Made by a program: the position numbers and the translations under genes
Notes under the pieces: generated by a model
Told to the model about the DNA's origin: nothing
What the model saw: only the letters and a program-made list of their open reading frames with translations
Database searches by the model: none
Part shown: in pieces, positions 1-11,962 of the stretch
Numbering within the stretch: position 1 is the first letter of the stretch
Layout of the letters: every line of letters starts with the position of its first letter
From: Novakomyces olei
Taxonomy: Eukaryota > Ascomycota > Novakomycetes > Novakomycetales > Novakomycetaceae
DNA: 64,000 bases
Direction of reading: 5' to 3'
NCBI GenBank assembly: GCA_016906335.1
Contig: JADEYG010000007.1
Span: forward strand, 620,001-684,000

Positions 1-3000
1 TCGTCATTAGAAATCATCAGCTGTGGATTGTCTATCTTTGCACCAAGTTTTGCCTGCAATTCTGAGCGCTGTTTTAAGTCAGTAAATATATAAATAAATA
101 CTTTAATAATCAATTAATTGATCACCTACCAAAATGTTGGCCACGAGTCCAATTTTTGGCCATGATTTGAGTCGATAATAGTCATCAATAATCAAGCCGC
201 GCCCCCACGGATCGATGGTCACACTTCCGGAAAGCAAAACCAGGCCGTACGCATTCACCGGGCTGACGTTGTGAATGTAGGGTTTTGTAGTGACGACTTT
301 CTTGTAGAAAGAAATAAAAGGCATCAAATCCCTATTGGAAATTGGGGCACTGAACAAGCTCGAGCTCGGGTGAATGAAAAGGCGGCCCGAATCCTTGGAA
401 AAGAATTTAATTACCTGCGATTCGTCCTCCTTTTCAATTGCACCACCAATAGACTGAACGTACCGTTTGCTCGGGTACTCTGCCCTCGCCAGTCGCGGAT
501 GGAAAGCAGAGGCAATTATCGCCTGAATCACAGCAACACTGTCGCCCGAGACAGCAGTTATTTGGTCAGAAGCATTATTTTTATCACCATTTTTATCACC
601 ATTTTTAATACCATTTTTATTGCCATTTTTATTACCATTTTTATTACCACCAGCTTCTGTAAATCCAAGATTGGCCATCTCTGCCATCATTTCTCGCGCA
701 CATCGCCATACATCATTGAGCACGACAGCAGACAAGCCATTCTCCTCACACCATAACCGCAACTGTGCCGTAGACAATTTCGCCATTTGGCGCCGCCACG
801 CGACAATAGCGTTACACTGCACCACCAAATCGCCCATTATTCCTTCGCCAAAGAAAGAGGCACGGGCCCCGTCTGCGTCTGATCGTTTAAAAGGAGACTT
901 TACGCTTATAATAGCGGCCACGATGGCACAATGCACTCCAAAACCCATTACTTGGCCCAACACCAGCAGCTTTGCACAGCGTATATCCGCGGGAATAAAG
1001 GACAAGTGCTGGCCCAGTGGTGTCAGATGGCCCAGCCGGTCAATTGCTCCAACATCGTACAAGTCTTGAAGGGCTCTGGCAACGCTGCCGGGCAGCGGAG
1101 GGGTCAGAGCCTTTTGCAGGAACTCTGCCGGCTCTCTGCCCAGGCACAAACAGCTCAGGCACACTTGCTCCAGCGAAACCCGTAGTATCTCTGGGTCAGT
1201 ATGCTCAGCGAGCCGATAATGCTCATGGGCTCTAGTGTACATTTTTACACAAAGTCCGGGTTTTACACGTCCAGCTCTGCCGCGTCTCTGCTTCCCAGCT
1301 GCCCGGGAAGCCCAGACTTCACTGAACCTCGTGAAATTGTCCTCCGGACTGTACTGCATTTCTTTCACTCTGCCCGTGTCGATTACCGCAGCAACATCAT
1401 CGATAGTGATGGAAGTCTCTGCCACATTTGTGCTGACAATTATCTTTCTGCTCTCCCCAAACCGCCGGAAAACGGCTCTCTGCTCTCCGGGAGGTAAGGA
1501 CGCATGCAATGGCAGAATCGTCGATTTTTTGTCAGCCATCTGGGCCTGGATGGATTTAATTGCTCGATTTATTTCCGCTACTCCAGGAAGAAAGACTAGA
1601 ATAGAGTCCTGGCTCTGTAGAACTGTATCCAGCCAACTGCAAACACGTGCAAGCAGGCTGTAATTGATCTGAAACGTGCCTGACGGGGTTCTGGGCTGAG
1701 GTGGTGTGGATACTTGCTCTGTGCCGTCGTCGCCAATCAAGGCCGGAAGGTCTTCGAGGTAGTAGTCCGTGATTGGGAACGTGCGGCCTTCAATGTGGAT
1801 ATGTGGAGCATTGTCAAAGTAGGCGCACAGCCGCTCAATGTCCGCCGTCGCACTCATAAGCACAAGCTTTATTTTGCTGCCCGGATTTGCTGCCCATGTT
1901 AGTATTAAAGATTAAACAATAGTCAAACAAATAACGAAAAATAATAAAATTAAATGAATGAATGAATAAATAAATAAATAAAAAACAATGATGGAAAAGT
2001 GTAAATAAATCAGATTTGAGATTGTGAGTTTAACACTAATAATAAACATCATTTCGCTCTTTCTTCTCTTTCCTTTTGTTCAAAATGTCTTTCAACTTTT
2101 CATCTTGATATTTTCAATTTTGTTGTTTTATTTCAAATTCAGATTACGTACCTTGTAGAGCCTCGCGAACAGCGACAACGAGCATATCAATATCGACAGA
2201 TCTTTCATGAACTTCGTCAATGACAATATGGGAATAATCATCAAAAGCAGCGGCCCCCCGTGTCTGGTACATACGAAGCAGAACGCCCACCGTACAAAAC
2301 GTTATTCTGGTCGCAGCGGACACTCGCCTTTCTCCCCGAATCGCATAGCCAACTGCCTCACCCACTTTGGCGCCGCGCTCTTGTGCTACTCGATCCGCCA
2401 GCGCTAGAGCCGATATCCTTCGTGGTTGTGTGCATACAATATTTGGTGCTGTAGACGCATCGCTGTCGTCCAGCAAGTACTGTACAATCTGTGTAGATTT
2501 GCCACTGCCTGTATCTCCCGTCACAATGACCACGGGGGCCCGTGCAATAGTACTTATTAGGGTATCGTGCTGCTTCCAGGCAGGCAGCTTTTGCCGCTGT
2601 TCCAGCTGTTTTGCATCGATCACGGGGCCGACTGGGCCGACTTTGGTGGCTGCAAAAGGCGTTTTTGTAGAAGGAGCTGCTTTTGCTGTAGGCCTGTGAC
2701 CTGCTTTGCCTGTCAACCTCCCTTCCCGGCTTTTGTTTGTATAATCTCTGCTTTCCCGGCTTTGCTCAGTATCAATACCGTACAGCTCCATCAATGATCC
2801 CGGGTTCTTTACGACCTGTGCCACATGATCTTGAGCCAAACATAGGAGGCCGTAAAGCATCATATCGCCCAGCAGGCTCTTTGCGTAAAGAGCCACCAGC
2901 TTTACTAGCTTTAGGCGAATATAAGCAGGCAGCGCCGGCACAAATTCAAAGGCTACACTAGGCGCCACCGAGGGATAAGCGTCTACTGCGGGGAGCATTA

Positions 3001-4697
3001 CTTGCATCCGAGCCAAAGTGAACCCGGCAGGCAGGGACTCAAAGGGCAAGACTACCGACGGCCTCTGCTGTGAATTTTCTTGATCTTTTCCATCTGACTG
3101 CTCTTCATCTCCGGCTTGTTCAATCCCGAGCATGGCCTCTAGACTATCAATCTCCTCTTGCCATAAGCCATTAGACTTTGGCATTGCCTCTAATTCCAGC
3201 ACATCAGGGCCATTAAAACCACAGAGCTCGCTTTGCAGGGTCTGCATAGCAAAATGCTCGCAAGTAAGAGCGTCAATATGAGCTGGACACGCGTCTATAC
3301 TGGCACGAGCAGATTCATAAGCGTACCCACGGGCATGAATCCTTCGTGCACAATACTCCCGCGCTAAAGAGCCCGCTCCATGAATTTGGGCAGATACACC
3401 AACATGGTAATCACGTGGCAGAAACTGCTCCGGCAAATCGTCCTCCGGAACATGCAGCAGCAACCAGTTGAGCATCTCTTGATCGTCTCGAGAATAGAGC
3501 CAGGATTCTTGGATATGAACTTGTCTAAAGCCCTCCGCACTTAGCTTTTGTGTATACTCGGCCGGTAAAGGCCGAGTATGGTCTATGGCCACTTGCTTGG
3601 CCGCATTTCTGCGTATAATACTGCCCAGTCTGGCCCGCCATGCCTTGCTCATATCGATGGACGGTGCATTCTGCCAAAACGTCTCTTGCGGAGCTGGTCG
3701 CATTTTATGCGTTTCCATTGATCCATTAGCCGCTTGTGTCCGCGTGCTTGCCATTTTTGCTGTGCTAGCCGTTCCCTTGCCTTGCTGTTGGCGATGGTCT
3801 CCACTTGACGTGCTCGAGTTTGATCCTTTAGACAAAGCCGCCGCCTGTGCTTCATGCTCAGCTCGGGCCTTGAAAGGATCTTGGTCGTAAAGCCAGGCAG
3901 TCTGTGACTTCTTTTCCTCCTTGCGTTTACGCTCCAATGCCATCCAAATACTTCGATGAGTCGGAGGGAGAACATGCTGCAAGTTTTTGTGGTTCGATAC
4001 CTATTGGTCAGTAAACGTTTCGGTCTTGGAGCGCCTAGTTTGGATCCATAGAGACTCATAAAGACCCCCTTTCTACTACTCCTATTATTCGTTTTCATTT
4101 TAACAAATGTGGCAAGAGTGAATGTCTCTTATTGTGTTCATCTTACCCTGTGTAGCGCATAAGTGGCGGCAACGTTGCGAGCTTCCACTTTTTCCTCTGT
4201 CAAAGCCAAGATACCATCCTCATACAGTTTTGATGGAACACTCAGCTTTGCGCTTTCCGTAATCTGTGTTTTTGGATCTTTGCGTAAAAGATCAACCGCA
4301 ATTGCTTTCCATTTGCCGTCGGATGGTCTCTGCAGGTTAGATCGCCTTAAAAATCATCACCTTTTAACAGCAAAATTTGCCTCTGAGAAAGACTTACCAA
4401 GTCATAGCTTGGATTGCCCCATTTCAGCTTCGCACAGTGCTCGTGCAAGAGGTTCACTGGCAACTTCCCCGTCCATGAATGGCCGCCCACTACTTGTTTC
4501 GTAGTAGGCCCTGGCTTTTCTAATGCAACAGGCTCAGAGGCACCCTTTGGCAATTTTGAAGCTCCTTTGGAATCGGTGTTTCCTTTAGAGTCTGGTTTTC
4601 CTTTAGAGTCTGATTTTGCTTTGGAATTTGTTTTCCCATTAGCCTCTGTCTTATCGCGAGCAGCCTCCTTTGGCTTTGACGCATTGCCCTTGCCCAT
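1..4697 (-). CDS. DEAH-box RNA helicase of the DHX29/DHX57 family (YLR419W/ucp12-like), 3' end off window
   Basis: Inferred exons on the minus strand: 4697-4398, 4329-4147, 4000-2152, 1889-130, and 68-1 running off the edge; about 1,386 residues are visible. All junctions keep frame and have GT/AG with a CTAAC-like branch site. The lysine-rich N-terminus is followed by the family's YALHR...SNHKN segment, an RWD-like stretch (about 2,810-3,060), then helicase motifs: P-loop GDTGSGKSTQ, DEVHER, and MSATAD just after the 262-nt intron. The C-terminal HA2/OB region carries an Asn-Lys-Asn-Gly repeat. In this family DHX29 aids ribosomal scanning on structured mRNAs; the yeast member is poorly characterised. 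ATP-dependent RNA remodelling is secure; the exact role is inference. DHX57 is an equally good name. Confidence 0.9.
575..650 (-). repeat. 12-bp coding minisatellite encoding NKNG-type repeats
   Basis: About six copies of a 12-bp unit (ATTTTTATCACC and variants on the plus strand). It is read in frame by the DEAH helicase gene as repeating Asn-Lys-Asn-Gly/Asp. It sits in the C-terminal part of the protein, after the helicase motifs, and looks like a flexible insertion in the HA2/OB region. Confidence 0.85.
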
Positions 4698-4947
4698 ATA
4701 TTAATTAATTTGTGGTCGGGGAAGAATTGCAGTAAATCATGGCATGTACAAATAGCAGTCTGCGAGTCCTACGGTGGTCCGAGTCTAAGATTCAAAAAGC
4801 ACTCTAAAAAATTAGGCAACCACAGCCCGATTGCACTGGCTTCATTCTACAGCTGGAAGACTTCAAGCAAATGGGTCATAAAAAATTACAGATTTGATTA
4901 GGCACTTTACACCATCACTCTTTCAATTCTACGCACTCGTAAGCGGC

Positions 4948-5246
4948 TTAAGCGTCGGGCTTTTCGTGTTCAATTTTCGTGTACGGAACGAGCAGCGGAT
5001 TAAAATAGCGGTCGCAATCAGCGTAACCCCGACCGATTCCGAACCCGAGCCCGGTGAAGACGGGCCAAGTGCGCCCTGGATGTTAGTGTATTCTCATCCT
5101 CCTACCAGCTTTTCCATACGCTTAAACAAAAGCACTGAAAACACAATGCCGGTTCCAAGACCCCAGGCCGACTTGACAATCGTGTTGGCGAGGCAAAGAT
5201 CCCATTTGTCCTGCAGAATCAGCTCGGACCGCTTAGTCTCTGCCAT
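4948..5246 (-). CDS. MIC10: MICOS complex subunit Mic10
   Basis: Two exons, 5246-5120 and 5075-4948, joined over a 44-nt intron with branch CACTAAC; 84 residues. The N-terminus carries the family signature DKWDLCLANTIVKSAWG, followed by a first hydrophobic hairpin helix with GLGTGIVFSVLLF. The basic loop (FKRRTWPV) spans the splice site and leads into the second helix GLGFGIGRGYADCDRYF. The glycine-rich double-hairpin pattern is what lets Mic10 oligomerise and bend cristae junctions in the inner mitochondrial membrane. The length is typical. Divergent from TFG2, with 189 bp between start codons. Identification is firm despite the small size because both halves match. Confidence 0.92.
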
Positions 5247-5435
5247 TTTGCCGTGAATCGTAGGTTAGTGTTTTAATTACTATAATATTAGCGTTATATA
5301 TTATTGTATTCTACATTAAAGAGCCAACATAGTACAGATTTATTGTAAAAATAAAGGAATTTGAATATATAATATATTCAATATATTATTAATATGAATA
5401 TCAGCACCAGTCAATGTATGTAGCCGTCTGTCGTG
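5247..5435. promoter_or_regulatory. Shared divergent promoter region of MIC10 and TFG2
   Basis: 189 bp between the two start codons, AT-rich with ATATAAT-type runs (5,330-5,400). Its promoter role is inferred from position only; I see no named factor site. Confidence 0.5.
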
Positions 5436-6407
5436 ATGCAACGCGTTAAAGACGAAGACACGGCAAAGTACGAAGACGGTGGGAAATATGAGCAGGATCA
5501 CTCCTTTGGCGAGGGCGGCGCTTTTGCTGGTGAGGTCGACGATGATGACGATCAAGGCGATCTTGATATGAAACGTATCGAGGACAAAGTCTGGCTCGTC
5601 AAGATGCCTAAATTCTTGGTCGACAGGTGGTCGGCTGTCCAGGATGCCAACGTTGACCTTGGCTGGGTTCGCGTAAATCAGTATGAAAACGAGCAGACAG
5701 TAAGTGACGTGGATGTTATTTGCTATTCTCAATTTAAACTAGTTTGAATTTTGGTTAAGCGGCCATTTGTCTAACTCGTGATCAGCTGCAAGTGATTCTT
5801 CCTAATTCCGAAGCAAATCAGGATGTGCCGCTCCAGTATAATTTGGCCGTCACTAATAAAGCACCGTCAAACACGTTTGTACTAGAAGAGGCACTCTACC
5901 CGGAAGACGACAGCACTCCGCCCACACAGCCGTCGGCCGCTAACGCTGGGGCAGCGGACGCTCCGTCTGCCTTTGAGCAATCAGCACTGTATAGAAAAAT
6001 GAAAAAAATCCAACAACGGAGACGGAAAATGGCTCTCGTCGGGACAGTAGCGCACGAATGCTCCGTGACGCCAGTGGTGGATGAAGCTTATCGAAAAGTT
6101 ATGGCATCGCGACAGCAATCGGCTAGTCAGCCTAAGCGGACTATAAAAATGATAGATGACCGACGAATACATGCTTTTGGAAACGAGAAACGCGGCAATA
6201 TCTCAAGCTTTATTCGCGGAAGTCGTGCTAAAGCGGCTGGCCAGGAGACGCTCCGTAATGCCCGACTTCCTCATAATGAACTCCTAGATCTTTTGTTTGA
6301 AAGCTTTGAAAAATACGAATACTGGCCCCTGCGAAGCCTGCGTGAACACCTCAAGCAGCCAGAAGTAAGTTGTGCTGTTCTCTACTTTTGCGTCTGTATC
6401 GCGCCGA

Positions 6408-6475
<68 letters not shown>

Positions 6476-6858
6476 GATTCCTGTTAATTGTTCAGGCATA
6501 CCTTAAAGAAGTCCTTGAAACTATTGCTGTTCTGCAACGTCGTGGGCCCTACGATTCAATGTGGTCCTTAAAGCCAGAATACAAGTCCAAAGTCGGCGTA
6601 GCTCGACAAACGCTGAGGGATCAAGTGTTCATGTCTCAAGCAGCTGCAGAAAGTCAGAGCCCGGGCCGGAGTCCGTCAGCTTCTGCAAGTGGAACGCCAA
6701 AGGCCTTTTCACGTGATGAGATAGAGGGCAAAGAACTTCATGAGATTGAGGATGATGATGTTGATGAAGATGAAGATGAAGGGGATGATGACAATGACGA
6801 TGATGATGTAATTATGGAAGATATTATAGGAACAAAGAGAGAGCCGCCCTCTCTTTGA
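5436..6858 (+). CDS. TFG2: TFIIF subunit beta (RAP30/Tfg2)
   Basis: Exons 5436-5699, 5786-6364 and 6496-6858; 401 residues. The first ATG in frame is at 5436. An acidic N-terminus leads into KVWLVKMPKFLVDRW, the start of the TFIIF-beta dimerisation barrel shared with the alpha subunit. The winged-helix DNA-binding domain is split by intron 2 (LLDLLFESFEKYEYWPLRSL, then AYLKEVLETIA...GPYDSMWSLKPEY). The tail is strongly acidic (runs of D/E). TFIIF binds RNA polymerase II and stabilises the preinitiation complex in the nucleus. Intron 2 contains a 65-nt poly-T tract. Confidence 0.93.
6410..6474 (+). repeat. Poly-T tract (65 nt) inside TFG2 intron 2
   Basis: Uninterrupted T65 between the donor (6365) and acceptor (6495) of the 131-nt intron. 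It makes up half the intron and lies upstream of the short 3' end TTAATTGTTCAG. Confidence 0.95.
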
Positions 6859-7193
6859 TAGCAGTTAGCCCTCCCTTTAATTAGACTTGCCCCTTCGCGT
6901 TACGACCTTTTTTTCCCTCTCGGCTTAAACTGCCATGTCAGTCTTATTCGCTACGGTCTAGTCGATTACTGAAAATCACAATCTGTCAAAAAATTGTTAC
7001 TCTTATTCCCTTTTCAAGTGTATCTATTGCATAAACAATTGCATAGTTTTGACTAAACAGGCGTTGGCACAAAATGTAATCCCAAAAATAGAAAAAAAAT
7101 TCAAGCTCCCCAGATGCATTTAAGGATGGATATATGTCTATATGTGCCTCTATATAACAACACATAGAGTTGTGTACGAGCAGTCCAAACAGA
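6859..7193. other. Convergent 3' intergenic region, no gene seen
   Basis: Sits between the 3' ends of TFG2 (plus) and the Ndt80-like gene (minus). It holds AT-rich sequence only, presumably both 3' UTRs. Confidence 0.6.
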
Positions 7194-8372
7194 CTACGTC
7201 ATCTGATGCCTTTGTGCCCTGATCCATGTCGGTTTACGGTCCGTGCGATGATGGTCAACGTGTGGCGTATAAAACAGCTCCACAGGTGCAGACAAGTATC
7301 TCCGTTCTAGTGGGTGGTACGAGTACCCTGTAGGTGCTGGATCAGATGCAGATGCTTCATTGCTTGATTCCAGACGACTTCGGTCAAGGAACAATGACCC
7401 TGGAGAATCATCGGTCCCAGTAGCCGGCTCAATCCCGGATAATCGGTGATTTGCTGCTGCCGCTGGAGCCATATCCTCCGGGACTATCTGTTTTAATTGA
7501 TCAGGAAAAGGGCGCGAGTGGCCGGATGGCATATTGTCCATTTGTGTGACGTAAAAATCGCTGCCAAGCGAGTAGCCTGAATGAGCTGGTGCATTTGGTG
7601 CGGAGGATAACTTTTCCGTTGGGACGTCTATGGGCGCAGTGGGATGGAGAAGCCGGGAAACAGCGTTTTGCCCACGTCCATCTGCCTCGTCGCCTTCAGC
7701 TTCATTAGCTGCTGCTCCGTCTGCGTGCTTATTCAGTTGTGCCTTATAGAAATGCGGTCCTCGTCCACGGACAACAATGGGCCTTGTTTGCATGCTGCCG
7801 ATGGGTACAAAAGTCTCCGAGTACCCTCCAGCTCCTCCAGCAGCAACAGCAATTATTTCTAATCGAACCCGGAAGAAACTACGGCCATCACGTCGCCGGG
7901 GCGTGTTTGTAGTGGACGTAGAAAACTGTAACCTCTCCCATGAAACCCAGTAAGCTTCGCTTCCAGCAGGGCTCAAAAAAATAGGCTCTACAGGCGGAGG
8001 CCGATGACGACTCTTCTCCCTGGTTGTGGACGTTTGTATGAGCGGCACGACTCCATCGTCCTGAGAAATTGCTCCCACCTGAGCCAGCAATTTTTGTACG
8101 GGGACAGTGTTGCCGTTGTGCTGGACAAACAAGCGTCCATCAAACGTCGCATTAAGAGCAATCGAGATCTTGAAATGATTACGACGATAGCAGATGATAT
8201 CTTGAGGCTGTGAGCTTTCTTGGAAACTGCCTTCCAGTCGTGCTTTTACCTCGTATTGCACACTGCGATCTTTATCATCGAGTAATGCACTGGCGCCAAT
8301 GTAACCTTCGAACCCGGGAAAAAGCGTCGGCCGCCGCCGCTGTTTTTGCTGCTGGTGTTGTGCAGTGATCAT
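7194..8372 (-). CDS. Ndt80/PhoG-family DNA-binding transcription factor
   Basis: Single open frame; the first in-frame ATG is at 8372, giving 392 residues. The frame stays open to about 8435 without an ATG, so an upstream exon is possible. It shows the Ndt80 fold signatures in order: CYRRNHFKISIAL, RLQFSTSTTNTPRRRDG...FFRVRLEI, and PIVVRGRGPHFYKAQ. The family has an s-type Ig-fold DNA-binding domain. Members control meiosis (Ndt80), nutrient-regulated protease genes (XprG) and heterokaryon incompatibility (Vib-1). The C-terminal third is low complexity and unconserved. Which paralogue this is cannot be decided here. Confidence 0.85.
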   Translation of the reverse strand: MITAQHQQQKQRRRPTLFPGFEGYIGASALLDDKDRSVQYEVKARLEGSFQESSQPQDIICYRRNHFKISIALNATFDGRLFVQHNGNTVPVQKLLAQVGAISQDDGVVPLIQTSTTREKSRHRPPPVEPIFLSPAGSEAYWVSWERLQFSTSTTNTPRRRDGRSFFRVRLEIIAVAAGGAGGYSETFVPIGSMQTRPIVVRGRGPHFYKAQLNKHADGAAANEAEGDEADGRGQNAVSRLLHPTAPIDVPTEKLSSAPNAPAHSGYSLGSDFYVTQMDNMPSGHSRPFPDQLKQIVPEDMAPAAAANHRLSGIEPATGTDDSPGSLFLDRSRLESSNEASASDPAPTGYSYHPLERRYLSAPVELFYTPHVDHHRTDRKPTWIRAQRHQMT

Positions 8373-9199
8373 ACGACTGTTTGCGTGCCTCGTAGTACAA
8401 GTGTCGGCGTGTAAATACTCCAGAGTATCCGTCAAAATAGCTGATCATAAAGCAAAGCTTTCAGGGCGGTGATCATAGGCGAAGAGGACCATAAATGCAT
8501 CAAATACACAGCCGTCCGGGAACTGTACTCTGCAGTCAAATCATTGATGTTTTGTAGCAATGCGGAGACGCGATCAGAGTTGTCGTCTTTTGTCTTTACA
8601 ATTTATTTATTTATTTATTCATTTAATTAATTATCTGATTATCTGATTATCTATTCATCTATTTATTTCATATTTTTATTTATTTATAATCCTTCTGCGC
8701 TAGTCTAAACGTCCAGCGAGCCTAGGCAAGTGTCGTAGTCGCAAATGATGTACGTCTACACAGAAAAATAAAAGAATTATATAAATAATGCGTTTATTGG
8801 ATAGAATTCAGAGACCCATAGGCAAACGGCAGCGCTCTACCGACTAGACTGGAAATTACTTGTGGGTGAATTCGGGACTAGTCACCGATAGCCCCGTCTA
8901 CCGGCTAATTAAAATTCCGAAGTCGTGAGCTGATTTGTCCAGCGACCATGTGTCGTTGCAAGCTTGTGCCTTCTTAATCAAGCCTCCGTCCTGCGCGCCA
9001 ATGGCGTCAGCATTGGCCAAACGGGCTAGAGTCTATTTGACGGTCTGTAAGGGAGAAAATTAAACAACACTGTACATATAGCGTACTGCCGTTGCTACGA
9101 CGCTCACAAGTCTTTGTGATTAGGAATTGTGTGACGCGTTGCTTGCTAGTTGGTTATAGGCGTTTCCAAACACGAGACGAATTCCGCACCAACTATTGG
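8373..9199. other. Intergenic region, no confident gene
   Basis: Contains (TTTA)-rich sequence at about 8,600-8,690. A tRNA-like half sequence (about 8,820-8,860, minus strand) and a short open segment (about 8,905-9,036, minus) were judged unsupported. The promoter of the Ndt80-like gene lies at its left end. Confidence 0.5.
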
Positions 9200-10105
9200 T
9201 CAATCGCTCTGATAATCAATGTCCATGAGACCATTCGGCAGCGTCTTGATGCCAGCCTGGTCGTCGCTCGTGACTTGACTTTTATCATCCTGCTCAGGCT
9301 CTGAGCCTGAACTCGAACTGGAACGAGAGCCTGTGTCTGATTCTGCATCAGACTCTGCCTCAGAGTCTGAATCTGCATCTGAGTCAGAGTCAGAGTCTGA
9401 ATCTTCTAGTCTAGCTCCACCCCCAGCGACAAGGCCAGTCGGGGAAAGATGAAAGGAAGGAAACTCTAGTACAGTTGAACCAGCAAGAACATTGTTCAGT
9501 GCATCCTCCACGCTGACTGCCACACGCGCTACTGCCCCATCTGTAAATTTGTCGACATAAACAAATTTATAGAGGCTCAAGTCCGCACCTGCTTTTGCAA
9601 ATACGTCTTTTAATACTGAAGATGCGGCGACGCGCTGCAGCAATTGCCTCTCCACAGAATTAGACGTATGGAAAAATATCTCAACCGTCCATTGTAGTTC
9701 CAGGCTCTTTGCGTTCCATATACTACGGTTTTCCCGGTGTCTCTTCATCGTCGGCGGGACGAAGAGGACTGTAGTGTTATTGTTCTTGAAAGCCATTCGC
9801 GCCATATGTGAGAGGTGCCCGCCTTTTTCTTTTTTACCTTGATCATCCTGCTCTAGTATGAACCGAGCGGCATTATCAAGGTTACGTTCCACGTCAAAAA
9901 GGAAAGCATAATCTCGATTTGCGCTTGTTTCATTATACTCGCGTCGTCGCAAATACTGCGCCGGATTACGACGGCCTTCACATCGTTCAGCCTCCTTATG
10001 TTTCTGAACACACGATGCTGAGCACGTTTTCCTGCCACAAGCAGGGCATTTGTACTTGGTCGGGTGTGCTCGGCAGATCTCACAAAGTGTTACGTCTCGT
10101 GGCAT
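9200..10105 (-). CDS. BCD1: Box C/D snoRNP assembly protein Bcd1 (ZNHIT6-like)
   Basis: Intronless, 301 residues. The N-terminal zf-HIT finger has ordered metal ligands: CEICRAHPTKYKCPACGRKTCSASC, then H and C (residues 8-42). A Bcd1-type alpha/beta region follows (LFDVERNL..., RHRENRSIWNAKSLELQWTVE). The C-terminus is an acidic Ser-Asp repeat tail. Bcd1 is a nuclear factor that helps load box C/D snoRNP proteins and stabilises these snoRNAs. The SD-rich tail resembles casein-kinase-2 substrate regions, which is inference. Confidence 0.88.
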   Translation of the reverse strand: MPRDVTLCEICRAHPTKYKCPACGRKTCSASCVQKHKEAERCEGRRNPAQYLRRREYNETSANRDYAFLFDVERNLDNAARFILEQDDQGKKEKGGHLSHMARMAFKNNNTTVLFVPPTMKRHRENRSIWNAKSLELQWTVEIFFHTSNSVERQLLQRVAASSVLKDVFAKAGADLSLYKFVYVDKFTDGAVARVAVSVEDALNNVLAGSTVLEFPSFHLSPTGLVAGGGARLEDSDSDSDSDADSDSEAESDAESDTGSRSSSSSGSEPEQDDKSQVTSDDQAGIKTLPNGLMDIDYQSD

Positions 10106-10562
<457 letters not shown>

Positions 10563-11549
10563 TTATGATGAAGCTCCAATCGAGCAAATGTTAAGGTTCC
10601 GCATTTCTTCAAGAACTTCCTCCACCCGTGAGTCCAGCCGACCTTCAGCGTAATCGTCCCTAATACTAGGGTCGATATATTGTTGCACTTGAGCAATACG
10701 ATTGTAGCCCTCGTCGCAAAAACGAACCAGGATCTTGACAAGAGCTTCGAAGCTGGGATCGAGGTAGGGAACACGCAGATCGATAAGCTGTGGAAGCTCT
10801 TCAATCAGCTGATCGTTCAAAGCTTCATAAATCTCTTTAGCTATCTGCATCTCGCGCTCTGCAGCCGGCAATTTTGTTGGATCTTTGGCAGGCTTGTCTG
10901 TTAATTTTTCCACTTTAGCGCGGCATCCGTCGTAGTCAAGCATTTTGTGACTGCGTTTCGTGATTGCCGAATTGATATTGGGGAAGTATGCAGTGAACCG
11001 GGTAATAGGGTCGAGCACTGTTTCACGGAAAGGTCCGTCCTGAGCTAATAAGTAAAGTCCATATGCATATAGATCATCGTACCATATCCTTGACCGTCTC
11101 TGTATCCAAATCTTCGACTGCCTGGCGGTAATAGGCAGCAACATTGTCGCGCGTACCCGCTTCATTATAAAAGGCATCGATCGTATTGGCTATGCGTGTC
11201 TGAGCTGCCGTCATGGCTATTGGTGTATGAGCAAAATTCCAATTTCGACTCCATTTTCCAAATTCATTTACCTCGTAACGAGTCAAGGAAGCCTTTTGTT
11301 TCCTTTTGCAGTTTTGTTCCAGCCGCTTCGAGTCTGGTCGATCAGTATCAACTCTGGCGTCGTTCTGTTCTATAGAGCTTACGTTCGGTATCTTCGCTCC
11401 TCCGTTTCAAAGTTTCGGTCAATCGTGGGGTCGACGTGTCCCGCTTTCATCATTATCTGATAAAGTCAGTGCTCCTGATTTGCCATCGCCGCCCGTTGCC
11501 TTACTTTTGTGCCCGTCCGGTTAAGGCCCTTCTTGAACCCGCTTGACAT
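10563..11549 (-). CDS. RVS161: N-BAR domain protein Rvs161/Hob3 (amphiphysin-like)
   Basis: Five exons: 11549-11505, 11456-11383, 11333-11272, 11216-11083, 11039-10563; introns of 48, 49, 55 and 43 nt; 263 residues, the normal family size. All phases close. The N-terminus MSSGFKKGLNRTGTK is the amphipathic helix H0. The BAR coiled coil follows (LQKETKGFLDSLRAMTAAQ, FTAYFPNINSAITKRSHK, LDYDGCRAKVEK, ELPQLIDLRVPYLDPSFEAL). Family members form crescent dimers with Rvs167 that drive endocytic scission and actin organisation; fission yeast Hob3 also recruits Cdc42 at the division site. It lacks an SH3 domain, which separates it from Rvs167. Confidence 0.95.
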
Positions 11550-11962
11550 ATTAGTAACATGATCAGCACTGTAAAAATTCAAATGCGCCATACGTCCAAC
11601 TCATGGCTGCAGTTTCAAAAGCCGCCCTCTTCTTGACGCTTCTCGATTTCGGTCTCTTAACGAATCGCTCGCTAGCAATATGTCTGTGTTAGCTTTCCGC
11701 ACGATTCACGCACAGTACAGTTACTTGGGCGAATTCTACTTTATAGTCTTTATATTACAGGTACATTGGCACTGTACATTAATTGCGCAGTATCTATAAA
11801 GTGGGAATAATATACTATGGTCCGCCCGCTAGGAAAATATATCCTTGCCATTTACCGCGTATGTAAACAAATACAGACGATGTGATAGATGTGTAGTACA
11901 TAATAAATAATAAATAATAAATTAAATATATAATTTGTTGGCTACATTCGTTTTCAACTGCG
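11550..11962. promoter_or_regulatory. Divergent promoter region of RVS161 and MIS12
   Basis: 413 bp between start codons. The part nearest MIS12 is AT-rich (AATAAATAATAAATTAAATATATAA). No gene is seen. Assigned by position. Confidence 0.5.

Noticed and set aside
3649-4098. 149-residue minus-strand frame overlapping the helicase gene
   Set aside because: A shadow frame crossing the helicase intron and exon; the helicase frame has the conserved family residues on both sides.
8815-8865. tRNA-like half sequence on the minus strand (AGTCGGTAGAGCGCTGCC)
   Set aside because: It resembles a D-arm and A box, but the D-stem does not pair well, no anticodon stem closes, and no GGTTCGANTCC B box follows.
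8905-9036. Short open segment on the minus strand (ADAIGAQDGGLIKKAQAC)
   Set aside because: No ATG, no convincing upstream exon, and no recognisable family; weaker than the three orphan segments kept as findings.
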